A stretch of 64,000 bases of DNA from Lujinxingia vulgaris (lineage in GTDB: Bacteria > Myxococcota_A > Bradymonadia > Bradymonadales > Bradymonadaceae): positions 31,568 to 95,567 of the forward strand of contig NZ_VOSL01000147.1 in assembly GCF_007997005.1 (NCBI RefSeq). Direction: 5' to 3'. Numbering within the stretch: position 1 is the first letter of the stretch; each line of letters begins with the position of its first letter. The translations under genes and the position numbers were made by a program. Of the stretch, positions 8,932 through 17,143 are shown piece after piece. Under the pieces are notes generated by a model. That model ran no database searches and was not told the origin of the DNA. It worked only from the letters and a program-made list of their open reading frames with translations.

Positions 8932-10160
8932 CCTTTGCGCCATCCCGCGTCTCAAACCTCATCGTGGGGCTGGGCGTCGTGCTCCTGGCGCTCACGGTGC
9001 CTGCTGCTCCGCTGCACGCCCAGCCCGCTCCAGATCGGGCGCAAGACACGGACGCCGCGCAAGACACCGACACCTCAACCGCCCCCGCCGACGCGATCGC
9101 GCCCGAAGCGCAACGTGGGGAGTCTCTGGAAGGGCGCACCCGCGACGAACTCGAAGATCAGGGCTTTGAGTTCGTCAGCACCGTCGAGCAGCGCCGCCGC
9201 GCACACGCCACCCTCCTGGCCGCAAGCGCTGGCGTGATCCTCCACGGGGTGGGGCACTGGCACCTCAAAGAGCCCTCCACCGCCTACTTCCTGGCCGGCG
9301 CCGAGCTCGTGGGCCTGACCACCATCGCCGGCGGCGCCGTCCTCAAACTTCGCCCCACGGGCAACGCCCAGATCGACCAGTTCAGCAATGAACTTCTCTT
9401 CCTTGGCATCGCCACGCTCTCCAGCTCCTGGCTCATCGACGTGCTCGGCACCGCCTTTCATGACGAGCTCGGCGTGCCCTCCTCAACGCGTCGCGATCAT
9501 GGCCTCGGCCTGCATCTGGGCTACGAGTACATCCGCCCCGAGAACTTGAGCCTGCGCCACGTCGCTGCCGCCCAGGCCTACTGGCGCCGTCGCCACTATG
9601 ACCTCGACCTGCGCGTCGCCCAGGAGCTGGGGTTGGGCATGTCCGACTACAAGCTGCGCGGCGTCTGGCGCCCCTGGGTGGCCACAGCCGCCCAGACCAG
9701 CGTGGGCGTCGCCTTGCAGGGCGGCCTGGTTCAGTATCGCCTTGATCTCCCCTACGAGCGCGCCCGCGTCGCGCTCAGCGCGATAGGCACCATCAACCTC
9801 GGCAGGCTCTTCGCCCACCTCGACCAGATGACGCTCACCGCCGAGGCCGGCTTCGCCCTGCGCTCCTTTCGTTTTGCCCCGGGCAGCGCCGGCGCCTCCG
9901 GCACCGAGGGCTGGCGCTGGGGAGGCTGGGGTGTCCCCCTCAAAGTGGAGCTCGGCCTCAACCTCACCGACGAGCTCCGCTTCCTGGCGGCCCTGGAGCG
10001 AGGGCAGGGCGACTGGATGCTCACCTCCAACTCCCGCATCGGCGTCCCGGTCTTTCATATCCTCTACCGCAGCGCCCGCCGCCTCGACCTGCGCTTCTTT
10101 GCCGCCTTCGGCGACGGCGTCAGCGCCGGCGCCGGCCTGGCCTTCTGGCTGGGGGAATAA
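8928..10160 (+). CDS. Exported protein, probable outer-membrane barrel
   Basis: The 410-residue product starts at a GTG overlapping the upstream stop, and has a cleavable signal peptide ending near LHAQPA. After an Asp/Ala-rich spacer come two hydrophobic stretches (about 85-105 and 115-135). The C-terminal 250 residues alternate polar and apolar residues with repeated aromatic/Gly strands (GLHLGYEYIRPENLSLRHV, LDLRFFAAFGDGVSAGAGL), as expected of a beta barrel. The last residues FWLGE do not form a classic C-terminal Phe signal. I do not recognise the family. The coupling suggests that it works with the preceding LpoA-like lipoprotein. Confidence 0.65.
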   Translation: MTFAPSRVSNLIVGLGVVLLALTVPAAPLHAQPAPDRAQDTDAAQDTDTSTAPADAIAPEAQRGESLEGRTRDELEDQGFEFVSTVEQRRRAHATLLAASAGVILHGVGHWHLKEPSTAYFLAGAELVGLTTIAGGAVLKLRPTGNAQIDQFSNELLFLGIATLSSSWLIDVLGTAFHDELGVPSSTRRDHGLGLHLGYEYIRPENLSLRHVAAAQAYWRRRHYDLDLRVAQELGLGMSDYKLRGVWRPWVATAAQTSVGVALQGGLVQYRLDLPYERARVALSAIGTINLGRLFAHLDQMTLTAEAGFALRSFRFAPGSAGASGTEGWRWGGWGVPLKVELGLNLTDELRFLAALERGQGDWMLTSNSRIGVPVFHILYRSARRLDLRFFAAFGDGVSAGAGLAFWLGE

Positions 10161-10316
10161 AGCCCCGGGCTGAGCGCGCTTTCAAGCGCGTTGCCAGTGC
10201 TCCGGCGCTCGTGATACCCCGGTATGTCCTGTAGTTGGCACCCGCACCGTGTTGTCCTCGACTTCGTCGGGTGCCCCACCACTTCAGCAACCCCATCTGT
10301 TCGCGAGGAGCGCCGC

Positions 10317-11048
10317 ATGCTCGCAAACCTCCTGTCGTCGCCCCTTCTTGCCGAAGCCGCCGGCTCGCACATCAGCGTCATCGAGATCGTGATGGACGCC
10401 GACGCCGTCGTCACCGCCATCCTCATCTTGTTGGCCGTGCTCAGCGTCATCTCCTGGTACATCATCGGCTACAAGGCCCTCTACTTCCGCCGCGCCCAGT
10501 CCGAATCTCAGGACTTCATGGACGTCTTCTGGCAGTCCAAACGCCTCGACGCCATCTACCAGTCCTCCGAGGAGTTCCCCCGCGCCCCGGTGAGCCGCGT
10601 CTTCAAGGCCGGCTACATCGAGCTCTCCAAGCTCAAGGGCAGCAGCGAAGGCGCCGGCGCGGAGTCGATGCGCCAGCAGCTCGGAGATATTGAGAACGTC
10701 GAGCGCTCTCTGCGCCGCGCCTCCCGCACCGAGATGACCGAGCTGGAGAAGCTCGTCCCCTTCCTCGCCACCGTGGGCTCAACCTCACCCTTCATCGGCC
10801 TCTTCGGCACGGTCTGGGGTATTATGGTCGCCTTTCTCAACATCAGCGCCTCCGGGGCCGCCGGCATCGACGTCGTCGGTCAACCCATCGCCGAGGCTCT
10901 CATCGTCACCGCCATGGGCCTCTTCGCGGCCATTCCGGCCGTCGTCGCCTACAACTTGTTCGTTAACAAGATCAAAGTCTTAGGGGGCGAGATGGATAAC
11001 TTCTCCTCGGACTTCCTCAACATCGTCAAGCGCCACTTCTTCAAGTAA
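10317..11048 (+). CDS. tolQ: TolQ/ExbB proton-channel protein
   Basis: The 243-residue inner-membrane protein has three transmembrane segments: about residues 22-44, 143-165 and 183-205. It has the MotA/TolQ/ExbB signature across the second and third helices (VPFLATVGSTSPFIGLFGTVWGIM and AEALIVTAMGLFAAIPAVVAYN). TolQ and TolR form a proton channel that energises TolA for outer-membrane constriction. The ATG at 10317 follows GCGAGGAGCG, so the longer ORF starting 31 codons upstream is unlikely. It is the first of five tol-pal genes, 21 bp before tolR. The next genes (TolA-like, TolB, Pal) decide between TolQ and ExbB. Confidence 0.93.
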   Translation: MLANLLSSPLLAEAAGSHISVIEIVMDADAVVTAILILLAVLSVISWYIIGYKALYFRRAQSESQDFMDVFWQSKRLDAIYQSSEEFPRAPVSRVFKAGYIELSKLKGSSEGAGAESMRQQLGDIENVERSLRRASRTEMTELEKLVPFLATVGSTSPFIGLFGTVWGIMVAFLNISASGAAGIDVVGQPIAEALIVTAMGLFAAIPAVVAYNLFVNKIKVLGGEMDNFSSDFLNIVKRHFFK

Positions 11049-11069
11049 TCCGCGTCCCAGGGATAGCCC

Positions 11070-11572
<503 letters not shown>

Positions 11573-11573
<1 letters not shown>

Positions 11574-12424
11574 TGACGTCGAACCTGCCAAAACCAGCCC
11601 TGACGCAGCAGGGTGGGGGAGTGTTCGAGATGGGCGCGGGCATTGCGCTCACCCTGGCGCTCCACGGCGTCATCGCGCTCAGCGTCTGGTGGGCCTCCAC
11701 ACTCGCCCCCGAAGAGCCCCCACCCCTTGAGCTAGTCTTCGAGCGCGTCGAGCTCCTGGCGCTCGGCGAGGAGCGGGAGGAGGCCGCGCTGCCCCGGATG
11801 GCCAACCCGGAGCCGCCCCCGCCCGCACCTGATGAGGCCGTCGTGGTCCCGGACCCCGAGCCCCAACCCGATGAGAATCAGGTCAACCTCCAGGCTCAGC
11901 GCCACGAAGAAGAGCAGGAGCGCCAGCGCCTGCAAGAACAAGAGGAGCGCCGCCGTGAGCAGGAAGAGCGCGAACGCCGTCGCAAAGCAGCGCTGAGCGC
12001 CCTGAGCAACCCCGACCGCCCCTACAACGACGACGCCCCCGAGGGCAGCGCAGACGGCGTTGTCGGCGGCACCGTCTCCGATGCGGCCATGGCCAACATG
12101 ATGGGCACCTACCAGGCGCGCCTGCTCCAGGAACTCCTCCGTGCCTGGACCGTCCCCACCACCCTGGGCGACGCCGAGCTCGCTCAACTCGCCGGCAGCG
12201 TGCGCGTCTTTGTCCGCCTCTCCGAAGGCGGAAAGATCGTCAGCCACACCTTCCGCGCCCGCAGCGGAAACAAGCAGTTCGACGCCAGCATCGACCGCGC
12301 CATCCGCCAGTTTCATGTCCAGTACGGCGGCCGCACCCTGCCGCTCCCTGACAATGAAGATGTTCGACGCGAGGTGCTCCGTGAGGGGCTCTTGCTGACG
12401 CGGTGGGACTCCACCGCACGATGA
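11573..12424 (+). CDS. tolA: TolA-like energy transducer with TonB/TolA C-terminal domain
   Basis: The 283-residue protein has an N-terminal membrane anchor (about 20-45). A Pro-rich stretch and a charged coiled coil of Glu/Arg/Gln heptads follow (EEEQERQRLQEQEERRREQE, about 100-140). A C-terminal alpha/beta domain (about 180-283) completes it, beginning YQARLLQELLRAW and containing VRVFVRLSEGGKIV and FDASIDRAIRQF, the TolA/TonB fold. TolA spans the periplasm and passes TolQR energy to Pal and TolB. Sequence in the middle diverges strongly from enteric TolA, as usual. The ATG at 11573 overlaps the tolR stop by one base; a GTG three bases upstream is also possible. Confidence 0.87.
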
Positions 12425-12440
12425 CCTCGACAAGGAATTG

Positions 12441-13826
12441 ATGATGCGACCTCTCGCGCCCACCCCTCGACACCGACGCCTCCGTCGGAGCGCCTCCGCC
12501 CTCATCGGGCTCTGCCTGGCCCTGACGCCTCTCTACGCCAGTGCCCAGGACGCACCTCCCTCCGGCGACACCGCCACCGAAGGCGACCTCTCCGGCATCG
12601 AAGTCGAGGTCAGCGGCTCCGCACGTCGAACCCTTCTGCCCGTCGCGGTGCCTGACACCCAGGCGCTGGCCGGCGCCGACGGCGCCATCGCCGACCAGGT
12701 GGAGCAGACTCTGCGCCGCAACCTCGACCTCGCCGGCTACTTCCGCGTGCTCCCCGTCGACAGCTTTTTCTTCGACACACACAACGAGGGGCTTGCCGCC
12801 GCCGACATTAACTTCCCCAACTGGATGAACGTCGGCGCCCAGGGCCTCGTCAAGAGCTCGGTGCGCGCCGAAGGCGATCAGATCGCCCTCGATCTGCGCC
12901 TCTTCTCCGTCGACCAGGGCCGTCAGATCTCCCTGAACTGGTCGGCCAGCACGCTCAGCCCCGACGACGTGCGAAAGGAAGTCAACGCCTTCATCAATGC
13001 GGTCATTGAGCATTACACAGGCCAGCCCGGCTTCTTCGGATCGCGCATCGCGTACTCCCAGCGCACCCGCTCCGGTGCCAAGCACATCTACGTGATGAAC
13101 ATTGATGGCAGCGGTGTGCAACGCATCACCCGCAACAACGCCATCAACCTGCTCCCCTCCTTCGGGCCCGGTGGATCGATCTATTTCACGAGCTACCAGG
13201 ACCAGAACCCCGACCTCTGGGTCTGGCGAGGCGGCAGCGTCTCCAAGCTCTCCAGCCGCAGCGGTCAGAATAGCGGCGCGGCCTTCTGCGGCGGGAAACT
13301 CGCTGTGACCCTCTCGCTGGGCGGCGACAACACCGACGTCTACCTCATCAGCCCCGAAGACGGCTCGGTCGTGCAGCGCCTCACCGACCACTGGGCCATC
13401 GACGTCTCCCCGACCTGGAGTCCGGACTGCAGCCGAATCGCCTTCGTCTCCGGACGCTCCGGCGGCGCCCACATCTACGTCATGAACGCCGACGGTACCG
13501 AGCAACGTCGCCTCACCTTCCAGGGCACCTACAACACCACCCCGGAGTGGTCCCCCCGCGGCGATCGCATCGTCTTTAGCGGCCGGGACGAACGCAATCA
13601 CTACGACATCTTCACCGTCGATATGCAGGGCAATATCGAACGCCTTACCCAGGACCAGGGTAATAACTTCGAGCCCAGCTACAGCCCCGACGGACGTTAT
13701 CTCGTCTTTACCAGCGACCGCGGAGGGCAGGGCAAGCGCCTCTGGCTGATGAGCGCCGACGGGCTTTTCCAGAAACTGCTTACCGAAGAGGGTTCGAGCT
13801 ACGAGGAGGCCGCATGGGAACGTTAA
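12441..13826 (+). CDS. tolB: TolB beta-propeller protein
   Basis: The 461-residue protein has a cleavable signal peptide (LYASAQ), an N-terminal alpha/beta domain (about 35-185) and a six-bladed WD40-like propeller. The propeller repeats IAYSQRT..KHIYVMNIDGS, IAFVSGRSGGAHIYVMNADGT and related blades up to the C-terminus. TolB is the soluble periplasmic partner that exchanges between Pal and TolA/OmpA. The start is chosen at the first of two adjacent ATGs, 5 nt after AAGGA; a TTG immediately upstream is in frame. Its 3' end overlaps pal by 13 bp in another frame, showing tight coupling. Confidence 0.95.
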   Translation: MMRPLAPTPRHRRLRRSASALIGLCLALTPLYASAQDAPPSGDTATEGDLSGIEVEVSGSARRTLLPVAVPDTQALAGADGAIADQVEQTLRRNLDLAGYFRVLPVDSFFFDTHNEGLAAADINFPNWMNVGAQGLVKSSVRAEGDQIALDLRLFSVDQGRQISLNWSASTLSPDDVRKEVNAFINAVIEHYTGQPGFFGSRIAYSQRTRSGAKHIYVMNIDGSGVQRITRNNAINLLPSFGPGGSIYFTSYQDQNPDLWVWRGGSVSKLSSRSGQNSGAAFCGGKLAVTLSLGGDNTDVYLISPEDGSVVQRLTDHWAIDVSPTWSPDCSRIAFVSGRSGGAHIYVMNADGTEQRRLTFQGTYNTTPEWSPRGDRIVFSGRDERNHYDIFTVDMQGNIERLTQDQGNNFEPSYSPDGRYLVFTSDRGGQGKRLWLMSADGLFQKLLTEEGSSYEEAAWER

Positions 13827-14545
13827 ACAAGTACCGCTTGAGCACCTGGTTTAAGACCCCGATGCTCGTGGCGTTGGCCATACTGCTCAGCGCCTGCCCC
13901 AAACCTCCCCAGGAGGCCCTCGACGCCGCCGAGGCCGCCGTGCTGGCCGCCGAAGGTCGCAAAGACTGCGCCGGCGAGAAGTTCGCGGCGGCGGAGGCCT
14001 TGCTGGAAGAGGCTCGTGCGCATGTGCAGGCCGAAGAGTACGAGGCCGCCGAACGCAAGGCCCGCGCCGCCGAACGTCTCGCCCGCGAGGCGCAGCAGCA
14101 GGCCGATGAGACCTGGGAAGACTGCCAGCGTCGCCTGGAAGCCGCCCGTCGCGCCGCCGAAGGCACAGGCCAACCTCAGACCACCGAAACCGAGCCGCAG
14201 GAGCCGCAGGAAGAGCTCAAGCTCACCACGGTGCACTTCCCCTACAACAGTGCCGAGATCTCCGAGACGTCGCGCCAGGCTCTGGAGACCAACCTGCGCT
14301 GGCTTCGTCAAAACCCCGACGCCACCATCCTGCTCGAAGGCCACACCGACGAGCGCGGCACCTCGGAGTTCAACGTCGCGCTCGGAGAGCGCCGCGCCCG
14401 CTTCGTGCGCGACTTTCTCGTGCAGCGCGGCATCAAGGCCGACCGACTCTCCACCCTCTCCTACGGGGAAGAGAAGCCCGTGGCCTTCGGTCAGTCCGAA
14501 GATGACTTCGCTCGCAACCGCCGCGTGGAGTTTTTGCCCCGATGA
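13814..14545 (+). CDS. pal: Peptidoglycan-associated lipoprotein Pal
   Basis: The 243-residue lipoprotein has the lipobox LLSAC (lipid Cys about residue 27). A long Ala/Glu/Arg-rich helical region (about 35-115), probably coiled coil, comes next. An OmpA-C domain (about 130-243) ends it, with the peptidoglycan-binding signature ATILLEGHTDERGTSEFN and a terminal NRRVEFL. Pal anchors the outer membrane to peptidoglycan and binds TolA/TolB. The helical spacer is longer than in E. coli Pal (173 residues total), which could give a longer periplasmic reach. The start lies inside tolB. The stop overlaps the next gene start by 4 bp (ATGA). Confidence 0.95.
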   Translation: MGTLNKYRLSTWFKTPMLVALAILLSACPKPPQEALDAAEAAVLAAEGRKDCAGEKFAAAEALLEEARAHVQAEEYEAAERKARAAERLAREAQQQADETWEDCQRRLEAARRAAEGTGQPQTTETEPQEPQEELKLTTVHFPYNSAEISETSRQALETNLRWLRQNPDATILLEGHTDERGTSEFNVALGERRARFVRDFLVQRGIKADRLSTLSYGEEKPVAFGQSEDDFARNRRVEFLPR

Positions 14546-15453
14546 GCACCTCGGACTTCAACGCCATCGTCGATCAGCTCGAAGCGCTCCTGGGATGCCC
14601 CACCTTCATCGCGCTGGCCAGCTGGCAGGGGGAGTACGCCGTCGACCTCGACGAAGAGGCGGGCCACCGCCTTGTCGCTCAGCTCTTAAAGCGCTTTCGT
14701 CAGGCAAACGTCCAGCAGGCAGCCCTCATCATCGTCGCGCGCGGAGGCCACGTCGCCTTCGCCGAGACGCTGTTGCGCACGCTGCGCCACCTCGACGTGG
14801 AGCTCACCGTCGTCGTGCCCCACGAGGTCAGCGGCATGGCGAGCGTCCTGGCGATGGGTGCCGCGCAGATCACGCTGCATCCGGCCGCCGGGCTTGGCGC
14901 CTGCGACCGGGGCATGTGCGTCCTGGAGCGTGTGCCCTGGACGGCCAGCCTGCTTGACCATCTTCCCGACCTCACCGACACCTCGATCTTCGGAGAGCAG
15001 GCCCCCCAGACCTTGAGCGCCATCGCCAACCAGCAGCGCTACCGCGCCGAGGTCCGTCTGGGCCTTGCCCGTCAGGTGAGCGCGCGCCAGATCAGCCCGG
15101 AGCTTGTCGCCGCCACCTCTCGGGAGCGCCTGGGAGAGGAGGGCGTCGCAGACCTCGGCGCGCTCTCCCGCGCCGGCGCCCGCGTCCAGGTCGCCGCCCC
15201 CGAACTCGCTCGCCAGCTTGAGACGCTCCTCCGTTCCGCCCGCGACACCCACGGCCTCTTCGACACCCCTCGCGCTCGCTTTGAGCGCTCTACCGACTGG
15301 GCCGACGAAGTTGAGTTCGCCCCGGCCGAAGACGTCGCCGGCGCGCTCCTGGCCAGCGCCTCGCTGCGCGACCTCTACCTGCTCGACACCGGAAGCCCCG
15401 ATCCCGACTCCCCCCGCCTCCAGGGGCGCTGGGTGACGCCGTCCGGCACGTAA
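14542..15453 (+). CDS. ClpP/crotonase-fold protein resembling serine dehydrogenase proteinase
   Basis: The 303-residue protein is cytosolic by prediction (no signal peptide). Residues about 15-150 contain the alternation of a beta-strand, glycine turn and helix seen in SDH-proteinase/SppA-like proteins. The key block is VVVPHEVSGMASVLAMGAAQ, then HPAAGLGACD, which resembles the active-site block of SDH proteinases. In that family a Ser at this helix start is the nucleophile. Here the SGM/AS serines are the candidates, and activity is unproven. The rest is helical and unrecognised. The ATGA overlap with pal makes it the sixth gene of the tol-pal transcription unit, which is not a standard member. 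Confidence 0.6.
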   Translation: MSTSDFNAIVDQLEALLGCPTFIALASWQGEYAVDLDEEAGHRLVAQLLKRFRQANVQQAALIIVARGGHVAFAETLLRTLRHLDVELTVVVPHEVSGMASVLAMGAAQITLHPAAGLGACDRGMCVLERVPWTASLLDHLPDLTDTSIFGEQAPQTLSAIANQQRYRAEVRLGLARQVSARQISPELVAATSRERLGEEGVADLGALSRAGARVQVAAPELARQLETLLRSARDTHGLFDTPRARFERSTDWADEVEFAPAEDVAGALLASASLRDLYLLDTGSPDPDSPRLQGRWVTPSGT

Positions 15454-15587
15454 CGTGCAAGGTTTCTCATAAGGCCTTCACCTTTTCGCTTGCGTATTCC
15501 CCTACAAACCCTTAAATTCCTTAACAAGCGGATGCAACCTGCCTCGCCCTCTACGGGCAACCTCCTCACGAAAACTGAAGAATGCGC

Positions 15588-15616
15588 TTGCGGGTTGCAC
15601 CGGTCTGCTCTACATA
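15588..15616 (+). promoter_or_regulatory. Probable sigma-70-type promoter of tRNA-Leu
   Basis: TTGCGG at 15588 and TACATA at 15611 are separated by 17 bp and lie about 35 bp upstream of the tRNA. The rest of the 197-bp gap after the tol operon shows no other feature. Confidence 0.45.
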
Positions 15617-15650
15617 ACAGCGCACTTCGCCCGACCCGGGCGCAAGACTC

Positions 15651-15734
15651 GCCGGAGTGGCGGAATCGGTAGACGCGGCGGATTCAAAATCCGTTGATCG
15701 AGAGATCGTGCGGGTTCAAGTCCCGCCTCCGGTA
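15651..15734 (+). tRNA. tRNA-Leu(CAA)
   Basis: A full class-II cloverleaf can be folded. The acceptor stem is GCCGGAG/CTCCGGT with one G-U pair. The anticodon loop TTCAAAA gives anticodon CAA. There is a long variable arm (TTGATCGAGAGATCG) typical of leucine, serine or tyrosine tRNAs, and a T arm GCGGG-TTCAAGT-CCCGC. It decodes UUG. The discriminator base is A. CCA does not follow it directly (TCACCA comes next), so the CCA end is probably added by the nucleotidyltransferase. A strong terminator begins 6 bp later. Confidence 0.95.
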
Positions 15735-15740
15735 TCACCA

Positions 15741-15779
15741 AAAAAGCCCCTCAACGCCCGCGCGTTGAGGGGCTTTTTT
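15741..15779. terminator. Bidirectional rho-independent terminator
   Basis: The sequence forms a near-perfect hairpin (AAAAAGCCCCTCAACGC paired with GCGTTGAGGGGCTTTTTT, CC loop), with an A-tract on the left and a T-tract on the right. It ends the tRNA-Leu transcript. Confidence 0.93.
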
Positions 15780-15928
15780 GATCCTCCCTTCAACGCCCGA
15801 CCTGCCCCCCTGGCCATCTTCACTTTTTTTGACCGGTGGGGCGGGGGCTTGCCTGCCTTCGCCGGCGGTGGTAAGACCCTGAGTACTGCTGGAAGCAACG
15901 CCAAACTTGTATGGTCAAGGAGAGAGTT

Positions 15929-16402
15929 ATGTCGCACGTGCGTGGCGCGCTGTTTTCGTTGGTAGCCCTGACAATCTTCATGGTTACTGCATCGGCCTCG
16001 GCCCAGGACTACAGCTTCCGAGATTGGAGCGACGTCAGCTCGGTATGCCCCTCCTGCGACGCGGTCACCACCGACGTCCTGCAGCTGACCAGCGGGCAAG
16101 AGATCCAGGGCAACGTCGTGGCCATCAACGCCGACTTCTACACCGTCGAGCGCTTCGGTGAGATCCGCACCGTGCCCGCCTCGCAGGTCAGCGCCGTGAA
16201 CTGGAAAGACGGCTCTCAGCCCGCGGGCATCGACGCCCTGGACCAGATCGTGCTCAACAACGGCCACGTGCTCACCGGCGAGCTGGTCGTCGAGAACGAG
16301 GCCCCCGCCTACATGCAGCTGCGCAGCGCCACCAACGACGCGACCTTCACCGTCTTCGCCACCCAGGCCGCGGCGGTCTACCGAGCTGGTCAGGTGCAAT
16401 AA
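15929..16402 (+). CDS. Small exported protein with two SH3-like sequence repeats
   Basis: The 157-residue product has a classic cleavable signal peptide ending ASASAQ, so the mature protein is periplasmic or outer-membrane associated. The mature part contains CPSC and two related units, LQLTSGQEIQGNVVAINADF and IVLNNGHVLTGELVVENEA. The pattern (hydrophobic-x-G-x-x-hydrophobic-x-G-x-Val) resembles small Sm/SH3-like barrels. The start at 15929 follows AAGGAGAGAG, which argues against the ATG six codons upstream. I do not recognise a named family. It is monocistronic between two terminators. Confidence 0.72.
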   Translation: MSHVRGALFSLVALTIFMVTASASAQDYSFRDWSDVSSVCPSCDAVTTDVLQLTSGQEIQGNVVAINADFYTVERFGEIRTVPASQVSAVNWKDGSQPAGIDALDQIVLNNGHVLTGELVVENEAPAYMQLRSATNDATFTVFATQAAAVYRAGQVQ

Positions 16403-16435
16403 GTTCTCGGGCGAACACGGCCCTCACGACACAAA

Positions 16436-16471
16436 AAAGGCCGCGCCCCTCTCGGAGGGGACGCGGCCTTT
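16436..16471. terminator. Bidirectional terminator between convergent genes
   Basis: AAAGGCCGCG-CCCCTC-TCG-GAGGGG-ACGCGGCCTTT forms a long GC-rich hairpin with one unpaired base. It is flanked by six A on the left and TTTGT on the right. It separates the exported-protein gene from miaE. Confidence 0.85.
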
Positions 16472-16503
16472 GTCGTTCCGGGCCACCTGCGGCCACCACA
16501 CTG

Positions 16504-17106
16504 CTAGAAGGAGTGCAGACGCGGCGTCTCACCGCCGGCGCGCAGCGCCTCAACTTCGATGAGCGCGAGCTCCTGGAGCCGCGCCTTCACCTCCTCACGC
16601 GAGAAGTGGTCCCGAGCCAGGTTGGTGTACAGGGTGTAGTGCATCGCCTCGGTCTCAAAGAGCTCGCGGTAGAAGGCCGCGAGTTCGGCATCCTCGACGT
16701 TCTCACTGAGGATGGCAAAGCGCTCACAGCTGCGCGCCTCAATAAGCCCGGCCACCAGCAACTTATCCATAAACATGTAGGGCTCCTCCGAGCGCACCGC
16801 CTTCACCAGCTTCGAGGCGTAGGGGGCCGGCTCCAGCCGCACCAACTCCACCCCGCGGGCCTCCAGCACGTCGAGCATCCGCGAGAAGTGGTCCATCTCC
16901 TCCTGCACGACCGCGCTGAGCTGACGCGCCAGGCCGGCGCGCCCGGTGTAGCGAAAGATCATGCTCAGCGCCGTCGACGCGGCGCGCTTCTCCAGGTGGG
17001 CGTGGTCGATGAGGATCGTGTCGAGATGCTCCCTCACTCGCTCATACCATCCATCGTCGGTCGGCTGCGCGAGGTTGAGCATCTGTCGAGAGAGAGGGGC
17101 GTTCAT
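16504..17106 (-). CDS. miaE: MiaE-like tRNA 2-methylthio-N6-isopentenyladenosine hydroxylase
   Basis: The 200-residue protein is a ferritin-like diiron protein with the MiaE pattern. Carboxylate/His ligands sit in HAHLEKRAAS (about 35-45), VVQEEMDHF (about 85), EARSCERF (about 123) and ETEAMHY (about 150). Length matches MiaE. The enzyme uses oxygen to hydroxylate the isopentenyl group of ms2i6A37 in tRNAs reading UNN codons. The partner modification genes miaA and miaB are not in the window. It lies 37 bp downstream of the SppA-like gene on the same strand, and short direct repeats (AAGGATAAGCGTCTCAA / AAGGGTAAGCGTCTCAA) occupy that gap. Confidence 0.87.
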   Translation of the reverse strand: MNAPLSRQMLNLAQPTDDGWYERVREHLDTILIDHAHLEKRAASTALSMIFRYTGRAGLARQLSAVVQEEMDHFSRMLDVLEARGVELVRLEPAPYASKLVKAVRSEEPYMFMDKLLVAGLIEARSCERFAILSENVEDAELAAFYRELFETEAMHYTLYTNLARDHFSREEVKARLQELALIEVEALRAGGETPRLHSF

Positions 17107-17143
17107 ACGTGTCTCAAGGATAAGCGTCTCAAGGGTAAGCGTC

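Noticed and set aside
10222..10250. A sigma-54-like sequence (TTGGCAC...) before tolQ
   Set aside because: The -24 GG-like part is present, but the GC dinucleotide at the required 10-bp spacing is absent.
15454..15587. A small gene between the tol unit and the tRNA-Leu promoter
   Set aside because: No ORF with a start and ribosome site of useful length was seen; only AT-richer spacer is present.
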